Assembly: GCF_000328475.2 (NCBI RefSeq) | Contig: NC_026484.1 | Coordinates: 186,001 to 250,000 of the forward strand | Reading direction: 5' to 3' | Length of the DNA: 64,000 bases | Origin: Mycosarcoma maydis | Lineage: Eukaryota > Basidiomycota > Ustilaginomycetes > Ustilaginales | Part shown: piece after piece, positions 40,827-51,551 of the stretch | Layout: every line of letters begins with the position of its first letter | Position numbering within the stretch: the first letter of the stretch is position 1 | Position numbers and translations under genes: made by a program | Notes under the pieces: model-generated | The model's database searches: none | What the model saw: the letters and a program-made list of their open reading frames with translations, nothing else | What the model was told of the DNA's origin: nothing

Positions 40827-43652
40827 TCACGACCTGCCATCTGGCTTGACGATACTCTTGGCGATTTTTTCCAAGTAATAAAGATGTGGGCGTGGCCGGT
40901 CGATCTCGTCCATAGTGATTGCGTGATCCGATGCGTGAGAACGGGTTCGACTGCGCAAGCGAGATCCGGCATTGTGGATCAAGAACGCATCCACTTCGAC
41001 GGCATGTCGTTTCTCAGCTTGAACGCAGGCATCCCACAACTCGCGATCGATGCCTGAGCTCGGAGCAAAAGCGCCCCTCGCCAGTGCTCGGCGGATAGCC
41101 TGAATATTCTTGCGGTCGATGCTGCGTTCGTTGGCGTCGCGATCAGGAGCAGGTGAACTTGAGCGATCCCTCTCACCGAGACGCGACCGTGGATTCGAGG
41201 AACGACCGAAAGCTTCCGTTGACTTGGTCCTGCGAGCACGCACCGTGTTATCGCCATCGACAGCAGACCTCATTGCCCAAGAGGCATCGTGCGAGTCGTC
41301 ACCGTCCTCAAACGGCTCGTCGAATCCCGCAAAGACGTCTTCCTCCTCATCACCAGACTTGTGGACCCATCGCATTTGGACAGGATCGAAGAGCATGTCG
41401 CCAACCACGCGAGCACCAGAAGCAATCTTGCTCAAGAGCGTACTGCTCTCCGGCGACAGAGGCGAAGAGTAGCCGGCAGCGTGCGTCAGTGCAGAGCTGG
41501 TGGAGCTACCCGTCAGCTGCGAGATGAGAGCGGGGCGAGTGCTGCTCTGGATGACCTGGTCAAAGTCCCTAAGAACGCCTTCGTTGCCCTCCCAGCGGAG
41601 CGCCTGGGCATTCCATCGCATTCCTTTCACCAGTCTGGGTGCGGGCAGAGTGCCTGCGCCAAGAGATCGGATTAGAGCTGGTTTGCTCCGCTTTCCGCGT
41701 TGAACACCGCGCTTAGACTGATTCCCGTGCGGTGGCACAGGCGGGGCAGATGCAGGCGTTGCAGCGACGCGATTCTTGCTGAGCTTATCTGAAGAGGCAG
41801 CTGGACGAAAACTTTGGACGATGGAAACCGTCGCATTGGGCAGATCATCGATACCATCGAGCTCGGCACCGTTGCCGTAGGTGACAGAGCGCTTGAGGAG
41901 GCGTGCGACTGGTTGACTCTCGCCCGAGGAGCTGCGACGCTCAAGATTCGATCTAGCTTTCGAGCGTGTATTGACCGAGATGCGTGTTACCGGCTGATAA
42001 ATGTGCCGAGAGCCGAATGAGACGGGAGTGCTGGGTCGAGCGGGGGCGCTAATGTCCCTCTGTAGGCGGGCCAATTGGTCCGCCGCTTCGGCGGCCCTGG
42101 CACGCGATGCGGCCGTCGAGTCGGTGAGTCTAGAGCTGCCCTTTCTCCTCAAGCGCGAAGCTGAAGATGCGGTGCTGTTGCCACTGTTGTGGCGCTGACG
42201 CATGGCCGGAGCAGATATGGTGGCAGGGGGTGGATCAACTGAACAAGGCATGTTAACGGGCGGAGAAGTCCTCATGGATGGCAGCGACCTTTTACGTGTA
42301 AGTTGACTACCACGATTTTGCAATCGATTGGACGAAGAGGGGGTTGCATTGGAAGCAGCGGCACCGGACATGTGCGCTTGAAGGTCACTTGCTGATCTTT
42401 TGAATCGGAGACGATCGCGACTAGCCCCGCGGATGTCAGAGCTAGTTGTAAAAGGCTGGACTGGAAGGATGTCTTCGTGTTGGGAAGCAGTACGTGCAGG
42501 ATGTCGGCGATCGTCGCACGGGATTGATAAGATCTCAACGCCTAACCGTGACGTTGAGCGAGCTTTGTATAGTTTTGAGGTGACATTGCGAGCTGCGATA
42601 CGGCTGGTGGAGAGATCAAAGTCATCGTCGATAATAAGACCGGCTGCGATCGCAGCATCAGAGTCTGCAGTTTGAGAGTGATCCGGTTCTAAGTTGCCAT
42701 GTTGGCCGGAGCGCTTCAGATCGAGCAGTGCCTCGGCCTCTGCTTGAATGTCGGAAGGTGTAAGAGTGGATGCACTTGAAGGCTTTGCAAAGATGCTGCC
42801 TTCGAGGTCGAGACCATCAAGCATGTCTTCATGCTCGTCATCTGCATCGCTTTCGCCCGAAAGGCTCTTGGCCGAGGGGGGGTGTTCTGGATTGGAAGGT
42901 GGATGCAGCGATGAGGATGAGGTGTGCGTGGTGCTGGTGAGAGGAGCAGCGCTGAAAGCTGATTCATCATCCCAAGTGTCTCTGCTGACTTGGCTGAGCG
43001 AGGTGTTGGAGCGGGCCCGGGACAGCGACGAACAGAGGCTGAGGTTGTTCATGTCGGGCTCCAGGTCAAAGTCCATCTTGACATTGGCGTCGGTCTCTGA
43101 GAGGGGTAATTCGAGATCGGACCGATTGCGCCCAGAGCTTTGCGAAGAGACAGTGGATCTGCGAAGAGAGCCGCTTTTGCTGTGCGGGCTGTCTGGATCT
43201 GTGAGGTCGGTGGAAAGACCCATCATGCTACGAGAGCTTGTACTGGCCGACGTGCTGAGACTGGCGGTGGAGCATGCAGGAGGGCCTTGTGCTTTGAAGA
43301 CATCATCAAAGTGAGAGAGGCGCTCGAGATCCAGAGCTGGAGGCCTCAGTTGCTCGTCGAGACTGTCGTGGGCTGCGAAAACATGCGCGGAGGATGCCGA
43401 GGCGGAAGCTTTGCCCGCTTCAAGCATGAGCTTCAATGCTGAGCTAGCAGCAGTAGATAGCTTGATGGTGTCGGCTTGTTCATCCGAACCATCTTCGAGA
43501 TCATCTTCGGGAAAGTCTTGATCCCAATTTGGCTCCGCATACAGCTCGGTGTGTGAGACATCGCGAACATCCTGTAAGGACGTGTGATCAGTACGCAGCT
43601 CGGTGTTATCCAAGTCAAAGTCGCTGTCTGACCAGTCTTCGACTTGTGACAT
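40827..43652 (-). CDS. BYR4: Byr4/Bfa1-like subunit of the two-component GAP of the septation/mitotic exit network
   Basis: A 941-residue protein resembling S. pombe Byr4 and yeast Bfa1, the spindle-pole scaffold that together with Cdc16/Bub2 inactivates the GTPase Spg1/Tem1. The N-terminus is acidic (EDWSDSDFDLD; later NWDQDFPEDDLEDGSDEQ). The middle is Ser-rich, with many Arg-Ser patches. The family-like elements are near residue 675, GMRWNAQALRWEGNEGVLRDF, and near 755, VVGDMLFDPVQMRWV followed by an acidic DVFAGFDEPFEDGDD. The C-terminus (REL WDACVQAEKRH, then a helix) is conserved-looking. The paired M-x-W...W-E-G-N motif is my main reason for the assignment. ATG 43652 is the only sensible start. 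Other low-complexity scaffolds remain possible. Confidence 0.68.
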   Translation of the reverse strand: MSQVEDWSDSDFDLDNTELRTDHTSLQDVRDVSHTELYAEPNWDQDFPEDDLEDGSDEQADTIKLSTAASSALKLMLEAGKASASASSAHVFAAHDSLDEQLRPPALDLERLSHFDDVFKAQGPPACSTASLSTSASTSSRSMMGLSTDLTDPDSPHSKSGSLRRSTVSSQSSGRNRSDLELPLSETDANVKMDFDLEPDMNNLSLCSSLSRARSNTSLSQVSRDTWDDESAFSAAPLTSTTHTSSSSLHPPSNPEHPPSAKSLSGESDADDEHEDMLDGLDLEGSIFAKPSSASTLTPSDIQAEAEALLDLKRSGQHGNLEPDHSQTADSDAAIAAGLIIDDDFDLSTSRIAARNVTSKLYKARSTSRLGVEILSIPCDDRRHPARTASQHEDILPVQPFTTSSDIRGASRDRLRFKRSASDLQAHMSGAAASNATPSSSNRLQNRGSQLTRKRSLPSMRTSPPVNMPCSVDPPPATISAPAMRQRHNSGNSTASSASRLRRKGSSRLTDSTAASRARAAEAADQLARLQRDISAPARPSTPVSFGSRHIYQPVTRISVNTRSKARSNLERRSSSGESQPVARLLKRSVTYGNGAELDGIDDLPNATVSIVQSFRPAASSDKLSKNRVAATPASAPPVPPHGNQSKRGVQRGKRSKPALIRSLGAGTLPAPRLVKGMRWNAQALRWEGNEGVLRDFDQVIQSSTRPALISQLTGSSTSSALTHAAGYSSPLSPESSTLLSKIASGARVVGDMLFDPVQMRWVHKSGDEEEDVFAGFDEPFEDGDDSHDASWAMRSAVDGDNTVRARRTKSTEAFGRSSNPRSRLGERDRSSSPAPDRDANERSIDRKNIQAIRRALARGAFAPSSGIDRELWDACVQAEKRHAVEVDAFLIHNAGSRLRSRTRSHASDHAITMDEIDRPRPHLYYLEKIAKSIVKPDGRS

Positions 43653-44519
43653 GGCGATAAAAGAGTGTGGCCTAGAGCAGCACCAATGTTGCGTGGTCCT
43701 TGGTACGATGACAAAGGTGGCTCTAAGCCCACATTATTAGCGAGGTGAGGGATGACCTGCGTGATGGTGCTGTTGCTGTTGCTGTTGCTGAAATGTCAAA
43801 ACGAGTGTGCGCAAAAAGTGACGTAAGAGAGAATATAAAAAAAAGATGCCAGAAAGCGTGCGCTAGCAAAGATCAAGAGTGTGATGAGGATGGTGGGAGA
43901 TCAATGGACGGAAGACGATGATGCCGCGAGCAAAGGCACCGATGTCTCATGTAGACAGTTGAGGCCAACGTTGTGCTAAACTCGCAGTAACTTGACGCTA
44001 AATCGTGAATCCTCCCCTCGCGCTCTCACCTCTTCACCTTGTAGCCCTTCTATTTGTGATTTGTGATTCGTGATTCTTGGTTGTTTCAGCGCACAGCTGC
44101 CAGAAAGCGAACTCCAGAGACGCCACCCACGACTCACGGACTTTGGTATTTGCACGGCCGCTTTCTGGTGTGGCTTTGTGCTTGGACACGCGTCAGGTCT
44201 AAACGTGATAACTTAAAATCAAGATGAAAGCTTTGAGAATCACGAATATTCAGAGCATGAAGATCAACACTCTCACGATTCATGACTCGTGACTCTGACT
44301 TTGTATTTGATTTCGCGCTCCTTCTCACTCAACATTTCCTTATCGGACAGCCGCCGAAACGAGGGTTCAAGTAGAGCTATCCGCTATGCCCGTGTGAAGT
44401 TGACAGCTCTCATTGAAGCACGTTTCAATCATCTCCTCCATCGAGAACAAAGGCCTTGATCGGCATCTCCTCCTCGTCGCATCGTCGCCGACGATCGAGT
44501 TGGGCGACCGATTCTAAAA
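43653..44519. other. Divergent intergenic region between BYR4-like and ARMH3-like genes
   Basis: An 867-bp head-to-head spacer with no gene. It holds a GCTGTT hexamer run at 43769-43790 and TTTGTGATTCGTGATTC words at 44057-44076. Inverted AATCACGAAT/TTCATGACTCGTGACT forms lie at 44237-44295. Confidence 0.6.
43769..43790. repeat. GCTGTT microsatellite
   Basis: Three and two-thirds perfect copies of the hexamer, non-coding. Confidence 0.8.
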
Positions 44520-46880
44520 ATGGCTTCAATAGGATCGAGTCGGCCTCAGCTCAAGTCCAAGTTTAGCGAATCCTACACAGCTCTGCTGCAAGGTAAGCAG
44601 CCATGGCTTGAAAGCAACGGCTTTCCCGTGTCAGCTTCTTCGTCTTCATTCGACGCCCAGGCCGCCGCTCGACCAGCTGCCTCACGCTCGAAGTCGGCAG
44701 GCAAATCCAACTCTGGTCCACGTACGCGCTACTTTGCCGATCTACTTTGCCTTCCAGTAGAGACCCGCTTTGTCGCTCAGCAGCTTGAAGCAATCCCTCC
44801 AGAGACCCTACTCGATGATGATCCGCACGCCAGAGGCGCTCACATCGCCGACAACATCGGGTCTCTCTGGAGGGAAGCCATTCGTGTATGGCGCGAGAGC
44901 GAAGAAGACGAGGTGCGCAGAAGAAATGCTGTCGATACCCTGGTAGCGTTATCCTTTCCTATCCTCAACAAGCGCTTTGCCAACTACTCGTTTGACATCA
45001 TCACCATCTTTGCTGGTGGCATGGACGACGCCGATGAGACGTTTACTCTGCTTGTCGACTCAATCGATGACACTCTACGCGGCGGAGACCTGGCCAGGGT
45101 ACGTATTCCATCTTCAGCTCGCGACGAAGACGACGAGCGAGAGCACGATCTAGCTCGAGCAAAGGCAAGAGAGTGGATCGACTCAGAGGTACAGCATCGC
45201 GCGCTACAACTCGGACTCTTGTGGCTCTCCTGTGTGGCGCAGACATCGCTCGCGGCCTACTTTCTCCGTCGCGACCTCTTTGTCACCGCTTCCACGTTTA
45301 TTTCAACGCCAGTTGGCTCTCGATTTGCCTTCGAGGGTGCAGTGTTTCTAGGCCTTCTCGCCACCATTGGTCAAGGTGCAGCCGGTGGAGTGTCGCCCAA
45401 CGTCAGCACCTCGAATCCGTACGCACGTCGCTTTCGTGATTGGGTGGACGAAGACTGCATGGCTAAGATCCTGGTCGCAGCTTCCACTGCCATGGATCAG
45501 AACATCGAGCTATATCGACAAGTCGTCGACGACTCACCTCCGACTTTGACAGGCAGTATCGCCGGACTCGCTAGCTTGCGATGGGTGTCAAGCCTTGCTG
45601 AGCTCGTCTCTTCGCCCACGAGTCCTACGTTTGCCGCTGCTCCCGGCCGTCGTCCCTCAACAGCATCCACAATGATCGGTGACTTTACACATCTGCCTTC
45701 GCCCAGCTGTGTCATCCTGTTGCCGCTCTTTCTGCTCTCAAGATCCAACCAGGCATTCACTTCGCTCATTCTCGACGTCGCCGACTCGCAACCCGTTCAG
45801 AACGAAACACAAGCGCGAGCGCGCGGTGAGTCGTTCTGCCACCTGGCTTCGCTTTCATCCTACCTTGCTACCCATGCTTCCGTCTCGTCTCGCTCTGCAT
45901 CGTATTCTCGCATCGCTCTACTCTCTCTCCTCGTCTTTCTCTACGATCCACGTGGCAGCCGTAACATGCTTGCCGAGTCTGAGCACTTGACTGATACGCT
46001 CAGACGCATTCGCCTCTGTCGTCAACGCGAGCCTGCACTTGCACTGCCACGCACCAAGCGCACTCGACTCGTCACCGCAGTACTCGACACCGCCACCTGC
46101 TCATTGCGCTACAACCTCAGCAAGCGCATTGATGTTGCTTCTTACCTCATCAGTCTGAAACTCGTCCAGCGCGTCGTGATCCTGTGCTCTGATGAGCGCA
46201 TCCAGCTCGAGTACGACTGGCAAGATTGTTGGAGCGCAATGCTGGCGCTTGCGACGTTTCTCGCCTCGCGATACTCTGAGATTCGTTCGAGCAAAGATCT
46301 TTCGGAACTGATCAAAGCGTTGATCACAAGTTTGAGCACGATCTTACTTCGATCGGATCATTTCCTGGCGTCAACAAACGAGATCCACCAGTTTATCTAC
46401 GAGATTGTACGCTGCTCCATGTCGCTACGGAAGAACGTACTGCTTCTCGATCCATCCCTGAAGGGTACGAGCTCCGCATCGTCGAGTGATTCAAACCTCA
46501 ACGGCAGTGCTTCGATACCAATCTCTCCCAAATTGCACAGCCAAGTGCCAGCATGGAAGAATCTCGAGCGGGTCATTCAAGCTGTCGAATCCAAAATCGC
46601 CGAATGGGTCGAGCAAAAACCCAGTTCGAGAAAGAACAAAACGCCTGACATCAACACGATTATCAAGCTCATCGCCAGCATCGATCGCGAACACCTGCTT
46701 GCAGGTGCAACCACCGAAGACACACATCCCAACAGCAGCAGCAACGGTAGAGCTGCTGTCGCTTTGGGCGGAGCCGCACACCACGAACTCGAATGGCTCG
46801 ATCGCATCCAGGACCAGTGTCTGCCCGAATTCGTTCGACATGTTTGCTCGGATATCTTGCGCATCCTACCCATCTATTAG
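44520..46880 (+). CDS. ARMH3-like (DUF1741, C10orf76 family) armadillo-like helical protein
   Basis: A 786-residue protein resembling human ARMH3/C10orf76, which acts at the Golgi with PI4KB and GBF1/Arf. The alignment by eye is collinear. The N-terminal YFADLLCLPVETRFVAQQLEAIPPE corresponds to the FW-E-LF-L...L-E-L block. Next comes RRNAVDTLVALSFPILNKR, then SFDIITIFAGGMDDADETFTLLVDSID, which matches the GFDII-N-hydrophobic block. The C-terminal RIQLEYDWQDCWSAMLALATFL matches the LHY-W-ELW-AL-LL element. Insertions rich in Ser and Thr lie near 380-400 and 640-655. The protein is all-helical with no membrane segment. The function in fungi is not established from sequence; a Golgi lipid-kinase role is inferred from the animal protein. 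Confidence 0.75.
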   Translation: MASIGSSRPQLKSKFSESYTALLQGKQPWLESNGFPVSASSSSFDAQAAARPAASRSKSAGKSNSGPRTRYFADLLCLPVETRFVAQQLEAIPPETLLDDDPHARGAHIADNIGSLWREAIRVWRESEEDEVRRRNAVDTLVALSFPILNKRFANYSFDIITIFAGGMDDADETFTLLVDSIDDTLRGGDLARVRIPSSARDEDDEREHDLARAKAREWIDSEVQHRALQLGLLWLSCVAQTSLAAYFLRRDLFVTASTFISTPVGSRFAFEGAVFLGLLATIGQGAAGGVSPNVSTSNPYARRFRDWVDEDCMAKILVAASTAMDQNIELYRQVVDDSPPTLTGSIAGLASLRWVSSLAELVSSPTSPTFAAAPGRRPSTASTMIGDFTHLPSPSCVILLPLFLLSRSNQAFTSLILDVADSQPVQNETQARARGESFCHLASLSSYLATHASVSSRSASYSRIALLSLLVFLYDPRGSRNMLAESEHLTDTLRRIRLCRQREPALALPRTKRTRLVTAVLDTATCSLRYNLSKRIDVASYLISLKLVQRVVILCSDERIQLEYDWQDCWSAMLALATFLASRYSEIRSSKDLSELIKALITSLSTILLRSDHFLASTNEIHQFIYEIVRCSMSLRKNVLLLDPSLKGTSSASSSDSNLNGSASIPISPKLHSQVPAWKNLERVIQAVESKIAEWVEQKPSSRKNKTPDINTIIKLIASIDREHLLAGATTEDTHPNSSSNGRAAVALGGAAHHELEWLDRIQDQCLPEFVRHVCSDILRILPIY

Positions 46881-47021
46881 TCGCACCTATTCACACAGAG
46901 TCCGAGGGTGTTTGTGGTCCAACTTTTCGCAAACCACTGCAGAGATCGCTTGAATCGAGTGCATTGACAATGAAAGGGAATCGCCAAGATGCAGGATAAA
47001 AACAGGCGCAAGTCCGTGTAA

Positions 47022-48468
47022 TCATTGAAACTTTTGGATGACAACAGCGTTGAGGAGACCAGCCTGTTCGAGAGTCTGCGACTCGTCAGTGAGCGGCTTG
47101 GGCGGGAAAGATGAGTTGAGCACATAGCTTCGAGTCGACATTCCCGGGTTCGCACTGTAGCGAAGCATAGAACAAGGTGGTTAGCGCACAGCAATTGGCA
47201 AAGATCCAAAGGCAGACTGCTTACACTTACGCATTGATGTAGCTTCTCAAGTCAGCGATTGTGTGCTGCGTGTTGAAACGAGCGGTCATCCTCTGACCAT
47301 CGCCCAATCGCACCTGTAGCTGCGTGGTCGGCTTGTCGGTGTCCACCTTGAAATCGCCCGTGGAAGCCGTGGCGGCACTTGCCGAGGATGAAGCCGCAGC
47401 AGCGGTAGGCTGCGACCTGGATGACGAAGCGGATGACGAAGCGAATGAAGCAGGAGCGGGCGACCCGAGTCGATTGCCCGAGCCGGCGAAAGGCTTCATT
47501 GGCGGAGGTTTGTACTCTTCGTCGGTGCGTCGGTGGACGTGAACGTGCACTTGCTGGCCAAAACGGATGTTGAGGAGGTCCAAGGGAGCGTGTCCCGAGT
47601 TAATTGCCGCAAGCGTCTGAGCATGTGCGGGATCGTCGTAGCGCATCAGCTCACCGTCTTCTACCGAGAACCCATCCTTCCAGAAGGTGAGATTTCGAAT
47701 TGCCACCTCCCCATCTTCCTCCTCGTCGTTCGCTTCGTTGGCGCCAGCACCACCCAACCTGCTACCGAATCCACCGGGCATCGAAGGAGTCGAAAGGGAC
47801 GATGATTCGGCTTCTGCAGCGTCGTTGATGGTCCTGCCGCGGCCCGTGAATGCGAAGGAGGCCGAAGACGGAGGTTTGCTTCCCGAAGCTTTGGCCCTAC
47901 CCGCAGCAAGTTCCTCGGGATGGCGCTTGCCCTCTTCGGCAGCACGTTTCAGGATCTCTTGCACCAGATCTCCCCCTGGCTGATTCCTGCGACGCCGTGC
48001 TTCGGGATTCTCGACGCTGAGCGCGCTCCTCTCACCACCGGCGTAGTAATTCATCTCATCATCGTCTCCTTCATCGTCGTCGCCATCGTCACTAGAAGCC
48101 CTCTTTCCACTGGCTGGACTACTGTTCAAAGTCTGTAAATCACGGAAGGTCGCGATACCGCCACTGGCCCTCGAACGAGAAGATTGGCTCGATGCCAAGG
48201 AGGTGGATCCGAAGCCAGAGAGACTGGAGGGGTCTACGGGCTGACCTGACAGCGTACGTGGCCCCGTATAGTTTTGCTCAACGCTAGGAGAAGAGCTCGC
48301 TTCTGCGGTGTCTTCCACTCCTGCTCCAGCTTCCGACTGTGAAGGTTCCGATTCGTAGAAGCTCGACATGGCGGTCTGCAGGTCGCCGCCCGAGGCTTCG
48401 AGAAAGAAGCGGGCGCGGTCGGCCGAAGCGCCAGTGATCGCTGCAAATTGCTGAATGCTCTCGTCCAT
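47022..48468 (-). CDS. SHP1: UBX-domain Cdc48 cofactor Shp1/p47, two exons
   Basis: Adaptor that recruits Cdc48/p97 to ubiquitylated substrates in membrane fusion, protein phosphatase 1 maturation and degradation. Exon 1 is 48468-47231 and exon 2 is 47154-47022. The 76-bp intron has GTAAGT and CTACAG borders. The product is 456 residues (yeast Shp1 has 423). Domains in order are UBA at 1-45 ([25 protein letters not shown]), and a [15 protein letters not shown] element around 140-155 matching the p47 SHP box for Cdc48. SEP follows (about 255-325; [24 protein letters not shown]). UBX begins at about 375, with its end ([28 protein letters not shown]) encoded by exon 2. The intron restores the UBX fold, so the splice is secure. 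Confidence 0.93.
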
Positions 48469-48512
48469 CTCGGATACAAGGTATTTCTCTAGAACAGCGA
48501 AAGTAGTAGAAA

Positions 48513-48538
48513 GGAGGAAAGGAGGAAAGGAGGAAAGG
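48513..48538. repeat. GGAGGAAA tandem repeat
   Basis: Three perfect 8-bp copies in the leader region of SHP1 (C/T-rich on its sense strand). Confidence 0.85.
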
Positions 48539-48580
48539 CGGTAGAAGAAGGAGCCGAAGGTGAAGCTGAGAACGACACGT

Positions 48581-48604
48581 AATCGTGAATCGTGAATCGT
48601 GAAT
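48581..48604. repeat. Three tandem copies of the GAATCGT word
   Basis: AATCGTGAATCGTGAATCGTGAAT lacks the inverted form, so it is a purely direct array of the dispersed word. Confidence 0.85.
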
Positions 48605-49077
48605 GGCCAACAAGTGGAGGAACTGCGCTGCAAAACGTGCTGCTTCCAGCGCGCATGGGCCGGCAGTTGAACACAAAGATCTGGGTTGGCGAAGAAAAGA
48701 GGCGATCACACAAAACGATTTTCGGACTAAATTTGACTCGGACGAGAAGAGGTTTTGGAACGTCTTGAGACGAGGCGAATGCGAAGAGTCGCAGCACAGA
48801 GCAGAGGAGATTCGCGATTGGAAATGCGCTCTCAATCAAACGGTCCCGAATAACCACACTCACGACTCGTGAATCTTACTTTCAAGATAACTTATTGCAA
48901 CATCATCGTGATTTCACTCTTCAACCTCTCTATCCGCATTATCTTCCGAGAAGTCCAACAGCACAGGGGCTTAGACAGTAGCAGTAGTACGTTTGCGCGC
49001 GCATCTGCTACAGCCTCAGGATCCTATCACCACGAGACGAATCGTAGCGGTTGAGGTTTCACTTCATCATTACCGAC

Positions 49078-49904
49078 ATGGCGTCGAAAAGCAACGAACA
49101 AGTTGTCACCGAGACCTTCTCGGAACGATCTCCCTTTGCTGATGGTATGACAGCAGCCGGTGCTAGTGCCGGTGCCGGTCTTTTCGTCAGCGCTATCCAG
49201 AACAGTGTTCAGAGTCACAACAAGGGTGCTCTCGGTGTCTTTACTCGTACAGGAAGCACCATTGCTCTTTTCAGTAAGTATCTCCACCTACTTCGACGAG
49301 GGACGGACCTGTGCAGGGAAGAGGCACATGCATATTGCGGCTGTGCTCGTTGTACATGGTTGACGCGACTGCAGTCCCTTCTTAGCTATAATGTTCCACT
49401 GACTAACGCTGTTCTTTACCTTGTTACTTTGCATCGTTAACGACCCTGTTCTCTCTCAGCTGCAATGGGAGGCATCTTCTCGTACACCGACTCGACGGTC
49501 GCCAATTTTAGACAGAAGGATGATGCTGTCAACGGAGCGATCGGTGGTTGCGCTGCCGGTTTTGTGCTCGGTGCTGCCGCTCGCTCCGTTCCTATGATGT
49601 TTGGTGGTTGCGCTTCTCTCGCTGCATTGATCGGTACTTTTGATGCGGCAGGTAAGTCGCTCCAGGGCACCTACGCGCGCGCATCGCCATATGACTTTTC
49701 ACATGATCACGACGCAGCTCCGGGCGCGCAAGGTTGGAGGGAAGCTCGAGATGCCCGTCGTCAGAACTTCTTCAAGGTAAGTAGCAGCAGAGCACGGATC
49801 GAACAAATTCAGCGACATCTGACTCACCCATCCTCCCTTGGCAAACACTCCTGCATTCTGGCAACAAACAGCAAAAGAAGGACGACGTCGAGTCTGATGC
49901 ATAG
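49078..49904 (+). CDS. NDUFA11: Complex I accessory subunit, NDUFA11/B14.7 type (fungal 21.3 kDa), four exons
   Basis: Inner-membrane accessory subunit of NADH:ubiquinone oxidoreductase, of the Tim17/22-like family. Exons are 49078-49273, 49460-49651, 49718-49776 and 49872-49904. All introns have GT-AG borders with GTAAGT donors, and phases 1, 1 and 0 are consistent. The product is 159 residues. The sequence shows the subunit pattern: a hydrophobic Gly-rich helix (GMTAAGASAGAGLFVSAIQN), NKGALGVFTRTGSTIALF, the second helix after FSYTDSTVANFRQKDDAVN, and a third and fourth helix (AIGGCAAGFVLGAAA; MMFGGCASLAALIGTF). The C-terminus is hydrophilic (REARDARRQNFFK then QKKDDVESDA). It resembles the Neurospora 21.3b and Yarrowia NUJM subunits. 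A Tim22-type translocase is less likely because of length and the FTRTG motif. Confidence 0.85.
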
Positions 49905-50072
49905 ATACGCTGAATGCTTCGCTCAATCCATTTATCTCTATCATTTCCCAACATTTTTCAGATTACCAACCTGTATCAAAACGTCCATACCCGACACAGG
50001 CAACAACAGAGCAGGCGGGTGAGACTCGAATGAGCGTTGTACATTGCAGAAATCTGAAGCGCCTTGGATGGT

Positions 50073-51551
50073 CTACGACAACGAGGCGCCGACAAAGTCG
50101 GAAGTCAGAACGCCCTTTTCGGTTCTGAGCAGACGAGGTTTCTTGTCTGCCTCCGGATCCACTGCGTCGGGGAGAGCACCGACCCAAGCGCACTGCTTGT
50201 CCTCGGTCGTAGTGTATCCTGGCTGAATGGTTTCAAAGATCTTCTTCTTGGGGTTGAGCACAGCTTCAGGCTCTCGACCCTCGAAACCCTCGACCCAAAC
50301 CTTGTCGCCTGGCTGGCTTCCCTCGGGGGGGTAAACAGGCTCGACACCTCCGTCCTTGCCATCCTTGTGTGTGGCGCAAAGAAGCATACCGTACGACTTG
50401 ATACCGCGCATCGATGCGGGCTTGAGGTTGCAGACGCCGATGACCATACGGTTCTGCATCTTTTCGATGGGGACAAAGTTGACCAGACCGCTGAGGATGG
50501 TGCGCGGTCCGTCGGCTTCGCCAAAGTCGACCTTCTCGAGATAGAGCGCGTCGGCATCTGGGTGCCTCTCGATCGAGACGATCTTGCCTACTCGAAGATC
50601 AACTTGAGAAGGGAGAGGTCCAGTGGTGTCAGCGGCAGCGGCAGCCGCGCCGCCCTTTTTGCCTCCACCACCTCCAGCTCCAGCCTTGGCCTCCTTAGGT
50701 GCCTTTTCCTTCTTCTCCTTCTTCTCCTTCACGGGCTGCTGCTCTGAGACCTCCTTCTTGGAGAAGCCTGCAGTAGCAGCAACAGCCTCCTTGCTGGCTT
50801 TCTTGGCCTTCTTGAGGTCTTCGGGCTTGGCACGCTCGATGGTGGGCATGCCCTCGTAGGTCGGCTCAAAGGAGGCAAAGCCAAGTTGAGCGGCGTTGGC
50901 GGCTTTGGCCACAGACGACAAATTGGAAAGGTGCGAGATGTAGCGAGCGACCGAGGGGTTTTTATGCTGTTCGGCTGGCTCGAGCTTTGAAACAGCAGGG
51001 TAGATGCAAGCAAAAAGCGCAAGGTCGGCCACGGTTGGCTCGTTAGAAGCGACGTAGGTGACACTGTCAAGCTGCTCATTGAGCGACTTGAGACCCTCGG
51101 CAGAGACAAGCTGCTTTTCATCGGACTTGTCGAGTTTCTCGAGCCATTCTGTCGTAGCCGACTTGGCCTTATCGTCAGCACCAAAGATCTGGGCTGATTT
51201 GCCCGTGAGATCGGCAAGTTTGTTGGCAAGGTCCGTCAACGGCAAAGCTGCGTCACCCTGTAGTTGCTGGATGGCACTCTGTGGTGGTGCCGGGACATAT
51301 GAGGAAGGTGGTGTCGGGAGTTGCATGGATAGAGGCGCAAGTACATGCGTCCATCGAGTGGCACAGTGGTTAGGTCGATAAGAGGGCCAGGACGCCAGAG
51401 CGAGGGGGATCTGTTGGATCAGTCATTTGAGCAAGCTGGACGAAAAGCGTAAAAAGTCGGCCAGAGCAGACACGATTCAGATACTTACAGCATTGTTTGC
51501 ATACTGCGCATAAGTAGCGGTGATGAGCTGTCTCGCTCTCTGTCCAGACAT
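50073..51551 (-). CDS. ARC1: Arc1/AIMP1-type tRNA-binding aminoacyl-tRNA synthetase cofactor, probably two exons
   Basis: Cofactor that delivers tRNA to methionyl- and glutamyl-tRNA synthetases in the cytosol. The main exon holds a GST-C-like N-terminal domain (SVTYVASNEPTVADLALFACIYPAV), a Lys/Ala-rich linker (EKKEKKEKAPKEAKAG), and the C-terminal OB-fold tRNA-binding domain of the EMAPII type. That domain starts VDLRVGKIVSIERHPDADALYLEKVD, continues RTILSGLVNFVP and RMVIGVCNLKP, and contains KSYGMLLCA. Its first in-frame ATG is at 51326. A short upstream exon at 51551-51489 (MSGQRARQLITATYAQYANNA) would join in phase 0 through a 78-bp intron with GTAAGT and CAACAG borders, giving 466 residues. 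Without it the protein starts at 51326 (417 residues). The family is certain; the start is not. Confidence 0.88.

Larger units (their letters stand above)
48469..49077. other. Divergent intergenic region between SHP1 and the complex I subunit gene
   Basis: A 609-bp head-to-head spacer. It has a GGAGGAAA tandem at 48513-48538, GAATCGT tandem copies at 48581-48604 and CACTCACGACTCGTGAATC at 48857-48875. No gene is seen. Confidence 0.6.
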
